From: Bacteroidaceae bacterium
GTDB taxonomy: Bacteria > Bacteroidota > Bacteroidia > Bacteroidales > Bacteroidaceae
Length of the DNA stretch: 58,606 nt
Assembly: GCA_017619585.1 (NCBI GenBank)
Contig: JAFZSA010000015.1
Span: 1 to 58,606 of the forward strand
Reading direction: 5' to 3'
The position numbers and the translations under genes are program-made. Under the pieces are notes generated by a model. That model was given only the letters and a program-made list of their open reading frames with translations. It had not been told where the DNA came from and ran no database searches. Positions 34,981-43,456 of this stretch are shown in pieces; position 1 is the stretch's first letter, and every line of letters starts with the position of its first letter.

Positions 34981-36045
34981 TTACTTGATGCGAACGTAAA
35001 CGATACGCTGTGAGCTCTTGCTCTCTGCACCGTGAGCCTTAGCATCAGCAACCTTAACGCCCTTGTTCTCCAGGTAACCCTTAACAGCGTCAGCACGCTT
35101 CTGAGAGAGCTTCTGGTTGTAAGACTTAGCACCTTCGGGAGAAGCGTAAGCGTCGATGATAACTGTTGTACCGTTAGCAATCTGATCCAGAGTAGCCTTA
35201 GCAGTGTTGCTCAAGTTAGCCTTGTTCTGCTCGAACTCAACTACATAGATGCTAGAACCAGTAGCAACCTTCTTCTCAACTACCTTCTCAACGATCTTCT
35301 CAACGGGCTTCTCAACGATCTTCTCAACAGTCTCAGTTACAACCTGAGGCTTAACAGTTGCGAAGTGGTGTGTGCCGTTAGAGGTCTTGAAGTGATAAGT
35401 TACACCAGCTGTAACCTGACCAACTACGTGGTGACCATAAGCATAGCACTTGTCAGCATATACACAACCGTTGAAGTAGCCTGTACCAACGGGATCGTTT
35501 GTCAAGTTCATAACAACTGCGGGACGCAAGCTAACTGTCCAAGCCTTAGACTCGCCCAGATTGAAGTCGAAGTCAAAACCGAACTTAGCAACGGGACGGC
35601 TCAGGTCGTTGTTGTTCTCGCCGTTAATCCACTCGCTGGGGAAGAACCAACGCTGGTAACCGAAACCACCGCGAGCCTGTACCTCGAAGAAGCGAGGAGC
35701 ACCCTTATAACCGCAGAACCAGTTCATCAGGTTCAACTTTGTACTTACGATAGCGTTCAAGTTGTCAATTACATTGGGGCTCTTAACTTTCAACCAGTTG
35801 TAGTTGTTGTTAACACCAGCACCAACACCTAATTCGAAGCTTACAACAGGAGTAACAGCCTTTGTCAAGTTGATACCGAAGATAGCACCGTTAGGAGTAT
35901 TCCAATCGTGAACGTTAGTTGTGATACCGCCTTCAACACCTACTGACCAGTTGTCAAAGAACTTGTGACCCTCAACATTGTACTGTGCATTTGCACTGTA
36001 AGCCATAGAGAACATGGCAAACATCAAAAGAGTAATTTTTTTCAT
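34981..36045 (-). CDS. OmpA family outer-membrane protein
   Basis: The 354-residue product has a signal peptide (ending SANAQ), an N-terminal beta-barrel (about 22-230, with many aromatic-girdle strands), a Lys/Glu/Val-rich repeat linker (EKIVEKPVEKIVEKVVEKKV, about 238-257), and a C-terminal OmpA/MotB-type domain (about 265-354) that binds peptidoglycan (ANLSNTAKATLDQIA, AYASPEGA, LSQKRADAVKGYL). It anchors the outer membrane to the cell wall. The codon use is strongly biased to a few codons, which suggests high expression. It has a strong promoter (36123-36154, minus). Confidence 0.93.
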   Translation of the reverse strand: MKKITLLMFAMFSMAYSANAQYNVEGHKFFDNWSVGVEGGITTNVHDWNTPNGAIFGINLTKAVTPVVSFELGVGAGVNNNYNWLKVKSPNVIDNLNAIVSTKLNLMNWFCGYKGAPRFFEVQARGGFGYQRWFFPSEWINGENNNDLSRPVAKFGFDFDFNLGESKAWTVSLRPAVVMNLTNDPVGTGYFNGCVYADKCYAYGHHVVGQVTAGVTYHFKTSNGTHHFATVKPQVVTETVEKIVEKPVEKIVEKVVEKKVATGSSIYVVEFEQNKANLSNTAKATLDQIANGTTVIIDAYASPEGAKSYNQKLSQKRADAVKGYLENKGVKVADAKAHGAESKSSQRIVYVRIK

Positions 36046-36122
36046 AACAAACTTATAAAAAATTAAACATCATTTCCTTCTTAATCATGCATTTATCGTG
36101 CATTTCTACACATTTGTTAACG

Positions 36123-36154
36123 CAAAGGTATGCTATTTTACGATATCTACCAAA
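36123..36154 (-). promoter_or_regulatory. Promoter of the OmpA family gene
   Basis: Minus strand TTTG (36154-36151), 20-base spacer, TACCTTTG (36130-36123), giving a leader of about 75 bases. Confidence 0.85.
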
Positions 36155-36365
36155 CATTTTTTACAAAATCTACCATAAAATGTCAAATTTTCGTACTAAT
36201 AATCTTCTTTTTTGCTTGTAATGTGGTATTATGACCGTATTATAGTGTAGTAGGGTGTTTCTATATACCTTATTATATATATAAGGTTTCTGGGATGTAA
36301 TGATTACTTTTGTTGTGTTAACGTATTTTAACAGATAATAAAGAGCTCAGTAGATAATATTTGTA

Positions 36366-36373
36366 TAACTTTG
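36366..36373 (+). promoter_or_regulatory. -7 element of the adhesin-like gene
   Basis: TAACTTTG, about 110 bases before the ATG; no strong -33 box at the right distance was found. Confidence 0.5.
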
Positions 36374-36481
36374 TCGCGGACAGATGCAAAATTTGTACAA
36401 AACAGCCTTAACTGTTGAGGTAAATACAAAGGTGGCAATATTATTTTAACCTAATTAATAATCAACTTAAACTAAAAGAAG

Positions 36482-39400
36482 ATGAAGAAAAGTTATCTCT
36501 TTAGCCTGGCACTCTTTGCTCTTGCATGGATGACAGGCTCTTCTGCCCGTGCATGGGATGAACCCACGCAGGTGGATGGCGTTTATCAAATCGGAACAGC
36601 GTCCGAGTTGGAATGGTTTGCCGAGTATGTTAATTCGGTAACTGGTGATGAAGACAAATTTAAGCTTGATGCCCAGGCTGTCCTGACGGCAGATATTGAC
36701 TTGAAAGGCATTAACCATACTCCCATTGGCAGATACACAAACGAGAATGGGACTGTCATCGATACATACAAGTTCTCTGGTAAATTCGATGGTCAGTTCC
36801 ATACAATCAGTAACTTGGTGATTGATCGTCCGGATGACGAGGCACTTGGTCTCTTCGGCTTTGTTCGCGGTAATGCCAAGATTAAGAACATCATCATGGA
36901 TGCTACTTGTTCAATCAGAGGTAAGAATCGTGTGGGTTCTATCATTGGTCTTATTCAAACCAATACTGGTGCTGCAGACGGTCTTGAGATTCTGAATTGC
37001 GTTAGCTATGCAACACTGACAACAACTTCTGGTGCAGCAGGTATGATTGGTGCAGGTTGCGATCAGTATCCATACTTTGATATGGAGAACTGCGTGAATG
37101 CCGGTCGCATTGATGCTGTCAATAAAGGTTCTGCTTTCTGTGGTTGGAATAAGTCTGCAGGTGGTAATGCCAAGATGTGGAACTGCTTGAACATTGCTGA
37201 GATAAGTGTTTTGGATGGTGGTAACCAGCTTTTCCGTGGTGCCAACCGTTCTATTGCCAACTGCTACGACACTTTCCATAGTGCCAGCAACTTCCAGGGC
37301 GAGCATCCTACCTATAAGACTGCCGACCCTCTGCACAGTGGTGAGATTTGCTATTTGCTGAATACAGCTCTGCGTTCTGATCTGGCTCCCAATGCCAATC
37401 CCAATGCTCATCCTTTCACACAGGATCTTTCTGATCCTAACTCTATTCCTCTTCCAATTCCTGGTAAAGCAGTTTACGAGGTTGCTGCTTACAATTGTGA
37501 CGGCACTCCCAAGGATGGTGTTTCCTATAGCAATGAAGAGTCTGGTAAGGTTATTCCTCCTCACACTTACAGCGAGGAGACTGGTCTTTGTACCTACTGT
37601 GGTGCTCCCAACGAGGCATTTATGACTCCAGAAGAGGATGGCTTCTATCATCTCAGCACAGCTGCCCAGGTAGAGTGGTTCTCTGCAATGGTTAAGATTG
37701 GTCATGGTGCCATGAAGGTGAAACTGGATGCAGACATTGACTTTGAGGGTGTGGCTGATGCTCACATGCCCATCGGTACCAGCGCTAAGAAGTTCTTTGG
37801 TCACTTCGACGGTCAGGGTCATAGCATTAAGGGTATGAAACTGACAACTGACAACAAACTCGAGAATCGTCCCTATGATGGTCAAGGTTTCTTCGGATCT
37901 GTTCGTGGTGGCGGTACTGATGCTAACGGTACAGTTAACAATGAAGTTATCATAGAGAACCTTATCATCGATGCTTCTTGTTCTGTTGCTCACGATAATA
38001 ACTTTGCTGCCGGTCTTGTTGCACACATCAACAGCCGTAATGATGAGCAAAGTGTTATTATTATCCGTAACTGTGGTAACGAGGCTGATGTAACAACAAC
38101 GGGTAAGAATGCTGCCGGTTTGGTTGGTTGTGTTGAGGCAACTAATGTAGGTCTGAAGCTCTACAACCTTTGGAACAAGGGTAATATTACAGGTAAGGCA
38201 GGCGAGAGTGCTGCTATTTGTGCTTGGACTGGTCAGCGCAATGTCAACGGTGAGGTAGATGTGGAAGGTTGCTGGAACATTGGTGAGGTAACCGGTATTG
38301 ACGGCAATGGCTACAACCTGATTCGTCGCAACACAAATATCGTTCCACGTAACATTGTTGACCTCTGCACTACTAACGGAGGTAAACAGGGTAAGGTGGC
38401 TGTTATCAATACTGATGATCCTATCTCAAGCGGTGAGCTTTGCTATTTGTTGAATGGCGACCAGACCACGATTGTTTATACCCAGTCTTTGGGCGTGGAT
38501 GCAATGCCAGTATATGGTACTACATCCAAGCAGGTTTTCCAGGCAGGCACTAAGGACTGCTCAGGTGCTGCTGTAGGTGGCATTAATTATAATAATGAAA
38601 GTGGTGAGACCATTCAGCTTGATCACCAGATTTCTGACGAAATTGGTATGTGTTCTGTATGTCATACACAGTTCCAGGCTCCTGAGCTTGTTGATGGATG
38701 GTACGAACTGAAGAATGCCGGTAATGTAGAATGGTTTGGTCAGCAAATCGCAGGTGGTAACCTCACCCTCAATGCCAAACTGGTGAATGATATTGACTTC
38801 CTGAACATCGAGAATCTGCATAGTCCCATCGGTCCTAATGCAGCAAATAAGTTCAACGGAACCTTTGACGGTCAAGGCTATCGCATCAAGAATATGATTA
38901 TTGAGCGCCCTGCAGATACCAATGTAGGTTTCTTCGGTTGGTTGCGTGGTAATAATGCCAACACTACTGTTAAGAATCTCATTATTGACAAGTCATGCTC
39001 TATCCATGGATACAATCGCGTAGGTGGTTTGACTGGTACATACCAGAATGGTGGTGCTACCATTACTATCGAGAATGTTGTCAACGAGGCAACTGTTACC
39101 GCAGAACATCAGGATGCTGGTGGTATCTTCGGTGGTCATGAAGCAGGTAATCCTACTATTATCATTCGCAATGTATTGAACACAGGTACCATTACTGCTA
39201 AGAACGAACATCCCTACGCTGGTGCACTCTGCTGCTACATGGGTGTTGATGCAGCAACTTCCGTAATAGAGAACTTCGTTAACCTCGGAACTGTCAACGG
39301 ACACGAGGGTGGTAACATGGGTCGTCATAACATTAGCAATGTGAAGAACCCCATCGATCTCTCAGATACAGATCCTGATGGAAGTACAGCTGCTCCTAAC

Positions 39401-40042
39401 GCAGGCTTCGACAGCGGTCTTGAGAAGGAAGACATCGCCAATGGTAAGCTTGCATATACTGTAGGTTGGGGGCAGTTCATCGGAACAGATGAGATTCCTT
39501 CTCCTTTCAATGAGGCAAAGGTTAACTATGTAGGCGATGCCGGTTATGCAACCTTCTTTGATGCAACTACAGGTTATGTGCTGAATGGTGATGTTAAGGC
39601 TAATGTTGCTCAACTCAAGAAGAATTGGCTTGATCTTGTAGAAATTGAGAACATTCCTGTTTCTACAGCTGTTATCTTGAAGGGTACTTACTACAACAAG
39701 ATTGCTCAGGATGTAGCTCCCATCGATGTTATAAATAGTCTGAAGGGTGCTGCCGAAGATGTTGAGGCTGCTGGCAAGTATGTTCTGGCTAAGCCTGAGG
39801 ACGCTGAAGTTGGCTTCTATCTGGCTAATGGTGGTGCCATCAAGGCTGGTAAGGCATATCTGGAGCTTCCTGCTACGGAGGTTAAGGCCTTCTTCTTCAA
39901 TGGTGAAGAAAGCGAAACTGCCATCAGCCTCACCCCAGCCCTCTCCGAAGGCGAAGGAGCAATTTATAATATTGCTGGCCAGAAGCTGAATAAACAGCAG
40001 AAGGGTATCAATATTGTGAACGGAAAGAAAATTCTTTTTTAA
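36482..40042 (+). CDS. Large three-module surface adhesin-like protein
   Basis: The 1186-residue product has a signal peptide (ending SSARA). Three similar modules start at about residues 32, 385 and 738, each with the pattern W(or Y)xxxxxAxxxEWFxxxV, then DIDFxG, FDGQGHxIKxM and NFGxxxG-like (GLUG-type) repeats. The linkers between modules hold CxxC pairs (LCTYCGA and MCSVCHT), which may be metal or disulfide sites. The last 200 residues are beta-rich and the extreme end is the secreted-protein tail (AIYNIAGQKLNKQQKGINIV). A C-rich dispersed repeat is translated as SLTPALSEGEGA just before it. Function as adhesin is inferred from repeats and export. A 53-residue gene follows after 32 bases. 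Confidence 0.8.
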   Translation: MKKSYLFSLALFALAWMTGSSARAWDEPTQVDGVYQIGTASELEWFAEYVNSVTGDEDKFKLDAQAVLTADIDLKGINHTPIGRYTNENGTVIDTYKFSGKFDGQFHTISNLVIDRPDDEALGLFGFVRGNAKIKNIIMDATCSIRGKNRVGSIIGLIQTNTGAADGLEILNCVSYATLTTTSGAAGMIGAGCDQYPYFDMENCVNAGRIDAVNKGSAFCGWNKSAGGNAKMWNCLNIAEISVLDGGNQLFRGANRSIANCYDTFHSASNFQGEHPTYKTADPLHSGEICYLLNTALRSDLAPNANPNAHPFTQDLSDPNSIPLPIPGKAVYEVAAYNCDGTPKDGVSYSNEESGKVIPPHTYSEETGLCTYCGAPNEAFMTPEEDGFYHLSTAAQVEWFSAMVKIGHGAMKVKLDADIDFEGVADAHMPIGTSAKKFFGHFDGQGHSIKGMKLTTDNKLENRPYDGQGFFGSVRGGGTDANGTVNNEVIIENLIIDASCSVAHDNNFAAGLVAHINSRNDEQSVIIIRNCGNEADVTTTGKNAAGLVGCVEATNVGLKLYNLWNKGNITGKAGESAAICAWTGQRNVNGEVDVEGCWNIGEVTGIDGNGYNLIRRNTNIVPRNIVDLCTTNGGKQGKVAVINTDDPISSGELCYLLNGDQTTIVYTQSLGVDAMPVYGTTSKQVFQAGTKDCSGAAVGGINYNNESGETIQLDHQISDEIGMCSVCHTQFQAPELVDGWYELKNAGNVEWFGQQIAGGNLTLNAKLVNDIDFLNIENLHSPIGPNAANKFNGTFDGQGYRIKNMIIERPADTNVGFFGWLRGNNANTTVKNLIIDKSCSIHGYNRVGGLTGTYQNGGATITIENVVNEATVTAEHQDAGGIFGGHEAGNPTIIIRNVLNTGTITAKNEHPYAGALCCYMGVDAATSVIENFVNLGTVNGHEGGNMGRHNISNVKNPIDLSDTDPDGSTAAPNAGFDSGLEKEDIANGKLAYTVGWGQFIGTDEIPSPFNEAKVNYVGDAGYATFFDATTGYVLNGDVKANVAQLKKNWLDLVEIENIPVSTAVILKGTYYNKIAQDVAPIDVINSLKGAAEDVEAAGKYVLAKPEDAEVGFYLANGGAIKAGKAYLELPATEVKAFFFNGEESETAISLTPALSEGEGAIYNIAGQKLNKQQKGINIVNGKKILF
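39925..39960. repeat. C-rich dispersed repeat inside the adhesin-like gene
   Basis: CTCACCCCAGCCCTCTCCGA followed by AGGCGAAGGAGC. Same element as at 3049-3081, on the coding strand of both genes, and in the same place relative to the tail. Confidence 0.75.
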
Positions 40043-40073
40043 TTCATAATTCGTAATTCATAATTCATAATAT
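40041..40073. repeat. 7-base tandem array between adhesin and small gene
   Basis: AATTCAT, AATTCGT, AATTCAT, AATTCAT, AATATTA follow directly after the stop of the adhesin-like gene and end just before the ATG of the next small gene. Confidence 0.75.
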
Positions 40074-40074
40074 T

Positions 40075-40236
40075 ATGACAATGAGATATATTAAACCCGC
40101 TTCGCGTGTAGAATCGGCTCAGGTTGTCAACATGTTGGCAGAGAGCCTGGTAATAAATGGTGATAAAACAGTAGATGGTGGTGATGCGCTGACCAAGGAA
40201 AATGATTGGTCGCTCTGGTCAGACGACGAGGAGTAA
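40075..40236 (+). CDS. 53-residue acidic small protein of a recurring Bacteroidales type
   Basis: ATG at 40075, stop at 40234-40236. The product starts MTMRYIKPASRVESAQVV and ends DWSLWSDDEE. Small genes with an N-terminal YIKP-type start, a hydrophobic middle and a short acidic end with W or D/E repeats are known to me from several Bacteroidales, without an assigned function. It lies 32 bases after the adhesin-like gene, same direction, and is followed by a terminator, so it is likely in one transcript. No signal peptide is seen. It is too short to judge by composition alone, and I infer that it is real from the context and pattern. Confidence 0.6.
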   Translation: MTMRYIKPASRVESAQVVNMLAESLVINGDKTVDGGDALTKENDWSLWSDDEE

Positions 40237-40256
40237 ACCTCCAGTTTACATGATAA

Positions 40257-40298
40257 AGAAAGAAGGCAACTCCGTGTGGGGTTGCCTTCTTCTTTTTA
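40257..40298 (+). terminator. Terminator after the small gene
   Basis: AGAAGGCAAC pairs with GTTGCCTTCT, 10-base loop, followed by T-rich sequence. The right side touches the stop of the leftward gene at 40296. Confidence 0.85.
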
Positions 40299-40556
40299 CA
40301 TCATAGCGCATAGAATTTTCTGGAAGAATTGCATGTGTTCGTCTCTCCACTGGTATATGGCAGACTCCAATGCTTCCAGATTAGCCCGTTCGGCTGGTAT
40401 CTCGTTGCCGTCTTCCAACAGCAGCATTACGTTATACCCATCGTTACTGTATGCTTTGATAAATCCATGGTATCCCATAGGTACATCACCCTCCATTGCC
40501 ATTACTATAGCATTTAGCGTTTGTATGGCTTGTTCGCGTCTAAATTGTTTGTTCAT
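40296..40556 (-). CDS. Small conserved-looking protein of unknown function
   Basis: The 86-residue product (MNKQFRREQAIQTLNAIVMA...) is soluble, with no signal peptide, and contains a short beta segment (YNVMLLLEDGNEIP) between helices. I do not recognise a family. It is convergent with the adhesin-like transcript and divergent from the TlpA-like gene, and it has no partner. It has balanced composition and a proper position relative to a terminator, so it is probably a real gene. Confidence 0.65.
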   Translation of the reverse strand: MNKQFRREQAIQTLNAIVMAMEGDVPMGYHGFIKAYSNDGYNVMLLLEDGNEIPAERANLEALESAIYQWRDEHMQFFQKILCAMM

Positions 40557-40663
40557 GTTAATAGATATTTCTTATTTACTGCCAAAGTTAGTTATTTTTT
40601 TACAAAAACGTCATCTCTGAAAATAAAAAATGTACAAAACCCCTAAAATCTCATATTTATACT

Positions 40664-40671
40664 TACCTTTG
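40664..40671 (+). promoter_or_regulatory. -7 element of the TlpA-like gene
   Basis: TACCTTTG, 33 bases before the ATG at 40705; rules out an in-frame start at 40630. Confidence 0.65.
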
Positions 40672-40704
40672 CATATATATTTGAACCTAAAACATAACAG
40701 AGAA

Positions 40705-41256
40705 ATGAAAATTAGATCAATCCTAACAGTATTGATGCTTGCAGCCGTTGCATTTACTGCATGTCAGTCAAAGGGCAACAATGCCACAGAGAATGGTATT
40801 GCTGCAGATAGCCTATCCGCAACAGTCACAGATAGTACTTTACCCAATGTAACCCTGGAACGTCCGGACGGTACTAAGTTGGAGCTTTCCAGCCTCTTCG
40901 GAAAGACCTTGTTCCTGGATTTCTGGGCTACATGGTGTCCTCCCTGTTGTGCCGAGATTCCTTACCTGGAGACTCTGGCCAAGCAGTTTGCTAATAATCC
41001 GGATATCCGCATTATCAGTATTTCTGTCGACCAGGACCGTGATGCATGGGTTAAGAAGGTATATGAGGATAAGCCTGCTTGGGAACAGTACCGCATATCG
41101 GCTGATGATGCTGATGCATTCTTCAGCGCTATAGAGTTGGAGACCATTCCTCGTTTCATTATTGTTAGTCCTGATGGCAACATTATCAATGCAGATGCCC
41201 CACGTCCTTCTGATGATATCTGTGTCTCTACCATTCAGAAGGCAATAGGTCAGTAA
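40705..41256 (+). CDS. TlpA-like thiol:disulfide lipoprotein
   Basis: The 183-residue product has a lipoprotein signal (AAVAFTACQ, Cys20) and a thioredoxin fold with the active site WCPPC (Cys78 and Cys81) after FLDFWAT. The cis-Pro region is ETIPRFIIVSPDG. It is expected to reduce or oxidise disulfides in the periplasm, in the manner of TlpA/ResA. The ATG at 40705 is supported by the promoter at 40664 and the lipobox spacing. The next gene begins 10 bases further and is probably co-transcribed. Confidence 0.9.
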   Translation: MKIRSILTVLMLAAVAFTACQSKGNNATENGIAADSLSATVTDSTLPNVTLERPDGTKLELSSLFGKTLFLDFWATWCPPCCAEIPYLETLAKQFANNPDIRIISISVDQDRDAWVKKVYEDKPAWEQYRISADDADAFFSAIELETIPRFIIVSPDGNIINADAPRPSDDICVSTIQKAIGQ

Positions 41257-41266
41257 GCAATAATAT

Positions 41267-41698
41267 ATGAAGAAACTCTTCCTCTTTCTATCCGCCATAC
41301 CATGCGCTGTAGTCCCTGCTATATTTGCAGGTATTATTCATCTGGTCTTAATGTATGCTATCCTAACGGCAATAACGGATGATTTCTGGCGGATTGTCAT
41401 AGGTGTTATCTTGGTAGTCTTATTTGGTTATGCCGACAACTGGATTCAGTCGTTCTATCCTTATCTGGCATATCCATTCTTCAAGATAGTAGGAAAGGTC
41501 AGAGAGTATATGTTTCTTCAGAAAGTGGCTCACTTCACGGTAGTTGCTTTGGCTACATATCTTATCTTTACCCGTTTCCCGTTCAAGTGTATGCCGCAGT
41601 ATATATTTGCAGGAGTTCTTAGTGCCGTTATGTTCGGCCTTCATTGGGATTATTGCAAGAAGGGAACAATGGGTGTTCGTGGAAATACTTTCAAATAG
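41267..41698 (+). CDS. Four-helix membrane protein of unknown function
   Basis: The 143-residue product has hydrophobic segments at about residues 3-32, 36-56, 84-101 and 110-127. The first could be a signal anchor. The end is short and basic. I do not recognise a family. It follows the TlpA-like gene by 10 bases in the same direction, so it may work with it or be only transcriptionally linked. A cluster of GTCCG/CGGAC hairpins follows. Confidence 0.7.
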   Translation: MKKLFLFLSAIPCAVVPAIFAGIIHLVLMYAILTAITDDFWRIVIGVILVVLFGYADNWIQSFYPYLAYPFFKIVGKVREYMFLQKVAHFTVVALATYLIFTRFPFKCMPQYIFAGVLSAVMFGLHWDYCKKGTMGVRGNTFK

Positions 41699-41701
41699 AA
41701 T

Positions 41702-41787
41702 TGTCCGTAGCAGTTCGGACGCTGAGTCCGCCTTGTGCGGACTTTTAGTCCGTAACGTGCGGACTCGGAGTCCGCTTAGTGCGGACG
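41702..41787. repeat. Cluster of GTCCG/CGGAC hairpins
   Basis: Four adjacent small hairpins of the form GTCCG(n)CGGAC (for example GTCCGCCTTGTGCGGAC), each about 17-19 bases. Possibly a REP-type element; no gene is seen. Confidence 0.75.
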
Positions 41788-41798
41788 ATATGAAACAA

Positions 41799-41832
41799 TA
41801 ATGTGGGAGTCAAGACTGGCTCCCACATTATT
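41799..41832. terminator. Bidirectional terminator
   Basis: TAATGTGGGAGTC...GGCTCCCACATTA with a loop of about 8 bases; T-runs on both sides. It serves the rightward membrane gene and the leftward DUF5020 gene. Confidence 0.75.
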
Positions 41833-41853
41833 TATTATATATTAGTAATTTGT

Positions 41854-42606
41854 TTAGAATGTGTACTTAACTGCAACGGTGGGGTTGAAGTAGAAGGTAC
41901 GGCTAGCACCGTTGGTGGGCCAGATGAAGTTGTTGCTAAACTCAAACTCTGTACCAATGCTCAACTTATCGTTGGTACGGTTCTTACCGATTACATTGAA
42001 CCAGAACTGAGGCTCAGAGAGGAAAATCAGGCCTTTGTCTAAGCCTGGTGTGTAACCATACCACAGATCAGCAAAGCCGCTGAAGGTGCACAGACCTTGT
42101 GCAAAGTTGATACCCCATACAGCTGTTGTCTGGAAACTGGGGTGAGCCTCAAAGCCGTTTCCGCTGAAGAACTGTTTGTACAAAGCCTGAAGGGTAAAGG
42201 TCTTGCTGAAGTCATTGTTATGCCACTGCCAGGCGGGACCAACCAACATACACTGCTGGAAAGAGAATTGGTTCTTAAGACCGCCATCGTACTCAATGTG
42301 AGCAGTAAAGCTGCTGTTTGTGTTCTTTACTTTTGCGAAGGTGAAGTCACGACTCATCTCCCAATAGGCTCCTATGGCACCGTTGTTAGCAGGACCTTTT
42401 CCTCTGTAGTCCATATCAATAAACATGAAGGTTGAACCCAGTTTGTCTGCCTTGAAGAACTCGGCTGTAGCGGTGAACAACTGACGGTCAGCCTCAGAAT
42501 CAGGATTCATGTGACGACCCAGATCATAATGCATCTGCAGGTTAAACTGTGCGCTGGCTGCCATTGCAAAACCCATCAGCGCTGAAACTAAGAATGTTTT
42601 TTTCAT
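41854..42606 (-). CDS. DUF5020 family outer-membrane protein
   Basis: The 250-residue product has a signal peptide (ending AASAQ) and then an all-beta barrel-like sequence with alternating aromatic and polar residues (FNLQMHYDLGRHMN, WFNVIGKNRTNDKLSIGTEF), ending in a terminal Phe as expected for outer-membrane barrels (FYFNPTVAVKYTF). It fits DUF5020, a Bacteroidetes family distantly like nucleoside channels (Tsx). A channel role is inferred; the substrate is unknown. Confidence 0.8.
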   Translation of the reverse strand: MKKTFLVSALMGFAMAASAQFNLQMHYDLGRHMNPDSEADRQLFTATAEFFKADKLGSTFMFIDMDYRGKGPANNGAIGAYWEMSRDFTFAKVKNTNSSFTAHIEYDGGLKNQFSFQQCMLVGPAWQWHNNDFSKTFTLQALYKQFFSGNGFEAHPSFQTTAVWGINFAQGLCTFSGFADLWYGYTPGLDKGLIFLSEPQFWFNVIGKNRTNDKLSIGTEFEFSNNFIWPTNGASRTFYFNPTVAVKYTF

Positions 42607-42654
42607 TTTGTTTTTTGTGTGTAATTCGTTAATACATTTATAATGTTATTAATA

Positions 42655-42751
42655 CCTGTCGTTATTACGTTATTTCGATATATCGTTATATCGTCATATC
42701 GATGTCTTGATGTAAAAGGTCTCCTCCTCCTTTGGGGGAGGTGGGAGGGGG
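42655..42751. repeat. ATATCGTTAT repeat plus C-rich palindrome after upp
   Basis: From 42655 GTCGTTATTACGTTATTTCG with GATATATCGTTATATCG and then, at 42719-42751, CTCCTCCTCCTTTGGGGGAG with a purine-rich arm. The two repeat families are adjacent here; the second probably acts as the terminator of the leftward upp gene. Confidence 0.6.
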
Positions 42752-42754
42752 CTT

Positions 42755-43414
42755 TTAAATCTTCTCCCCGTACATCAGGTCACCAGCATCTCCTAAACCG
42801 GGAACAATGTATTTGTGCTCGTTCAGTATGGGGTCTATGGCACCGCATACCAGTACTATATCATCGCTGGGGAAGACCTTTTGCAGGTATTCTATACCGC
42901 TTTGGGCTGCTATCACGCATGCCATTACCAGGCGTTTCGGCGTACCCTTACTTTTCAGCGCTTCGAATGCCAGTTCCAGGCTGCCACCTGTTGCCAGCAT
43001 GGGGTCAACCAGAATCAGTGTCTTTCCGTTCAATGCGGGAGAGGCGCAGTATTCCACCTTGATGTTTACCTCTCTCATCTCACGATCCTTATAATAACGG
43101 TAGGCAGAGACAAAGGCGTTACCTGCCTCGTCAAAGATATCCAGGAAAGCCTGATGCAGAGGCAGGCCGGCGCGGAAGACGGTACCTACTACCACCTTGT
43201 CGTCATAGGTACTGATGGCACATTTATCCAATGGTGTCTGTATTGTCTTCTGGCTGTAGGTCAGGAACTTGCTTATCTCGTAAGCTTCTACGTGTCCTAT
43301 ACGCACAATGTTCTGGCGGAAACGCATACGGTCTTTCTGTATGTTTATGTTTCTCAGCTCGCTCATGTACTTGTTCAGTACACTGTTGTTCTCGCTTAGG
43401 TTTATTACTTTCAT
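42755..43414 (-). CDS. upp: Uracil phosphoribosyltransferase
   Basis: The 219-residue product joins uracil and PRPP to give UMP in pyrimidine salvage. The PRPP-binding loop is LVDPMLATGGS and the uracil-binding end is VPGLGDAGDLMYG. Length and motifs are complete. It is a separate gene between a repeat cluster and the SGNH hydrolase gene. Identity is secure. Confidence 0.95.
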   Translation of the reverse strand: MKVINLSENNSVLNKYMSELRNINIQKDRMRFRQNIVRIGHVEAYEISKFLTYSQKTIQTPLDKCAISTYDDKVVVGTVFRAGLPLHQAFLDIFDEAGNAFVSAYRYYKDREMREVNIKVEYCASPALNGKTLILVDPMLATGGSLELAFEALKSKGTPKRLVMACVIAAQSGIEYLQKVFPSDDIVLVCGAIDPILNEHKYIVPGLGDAGDLMYGEKI

Positions 43415-43456
43415 CGTATTCTATATTATAAGATCAGTCTAAATGTTTAAAGAATA

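Noticed and set aside
36911..38050. 379-codon frame opposite the adhesin-like gene
   Set aside because: Shadow of a repetitive gene with constrained codon use; no family pattern.
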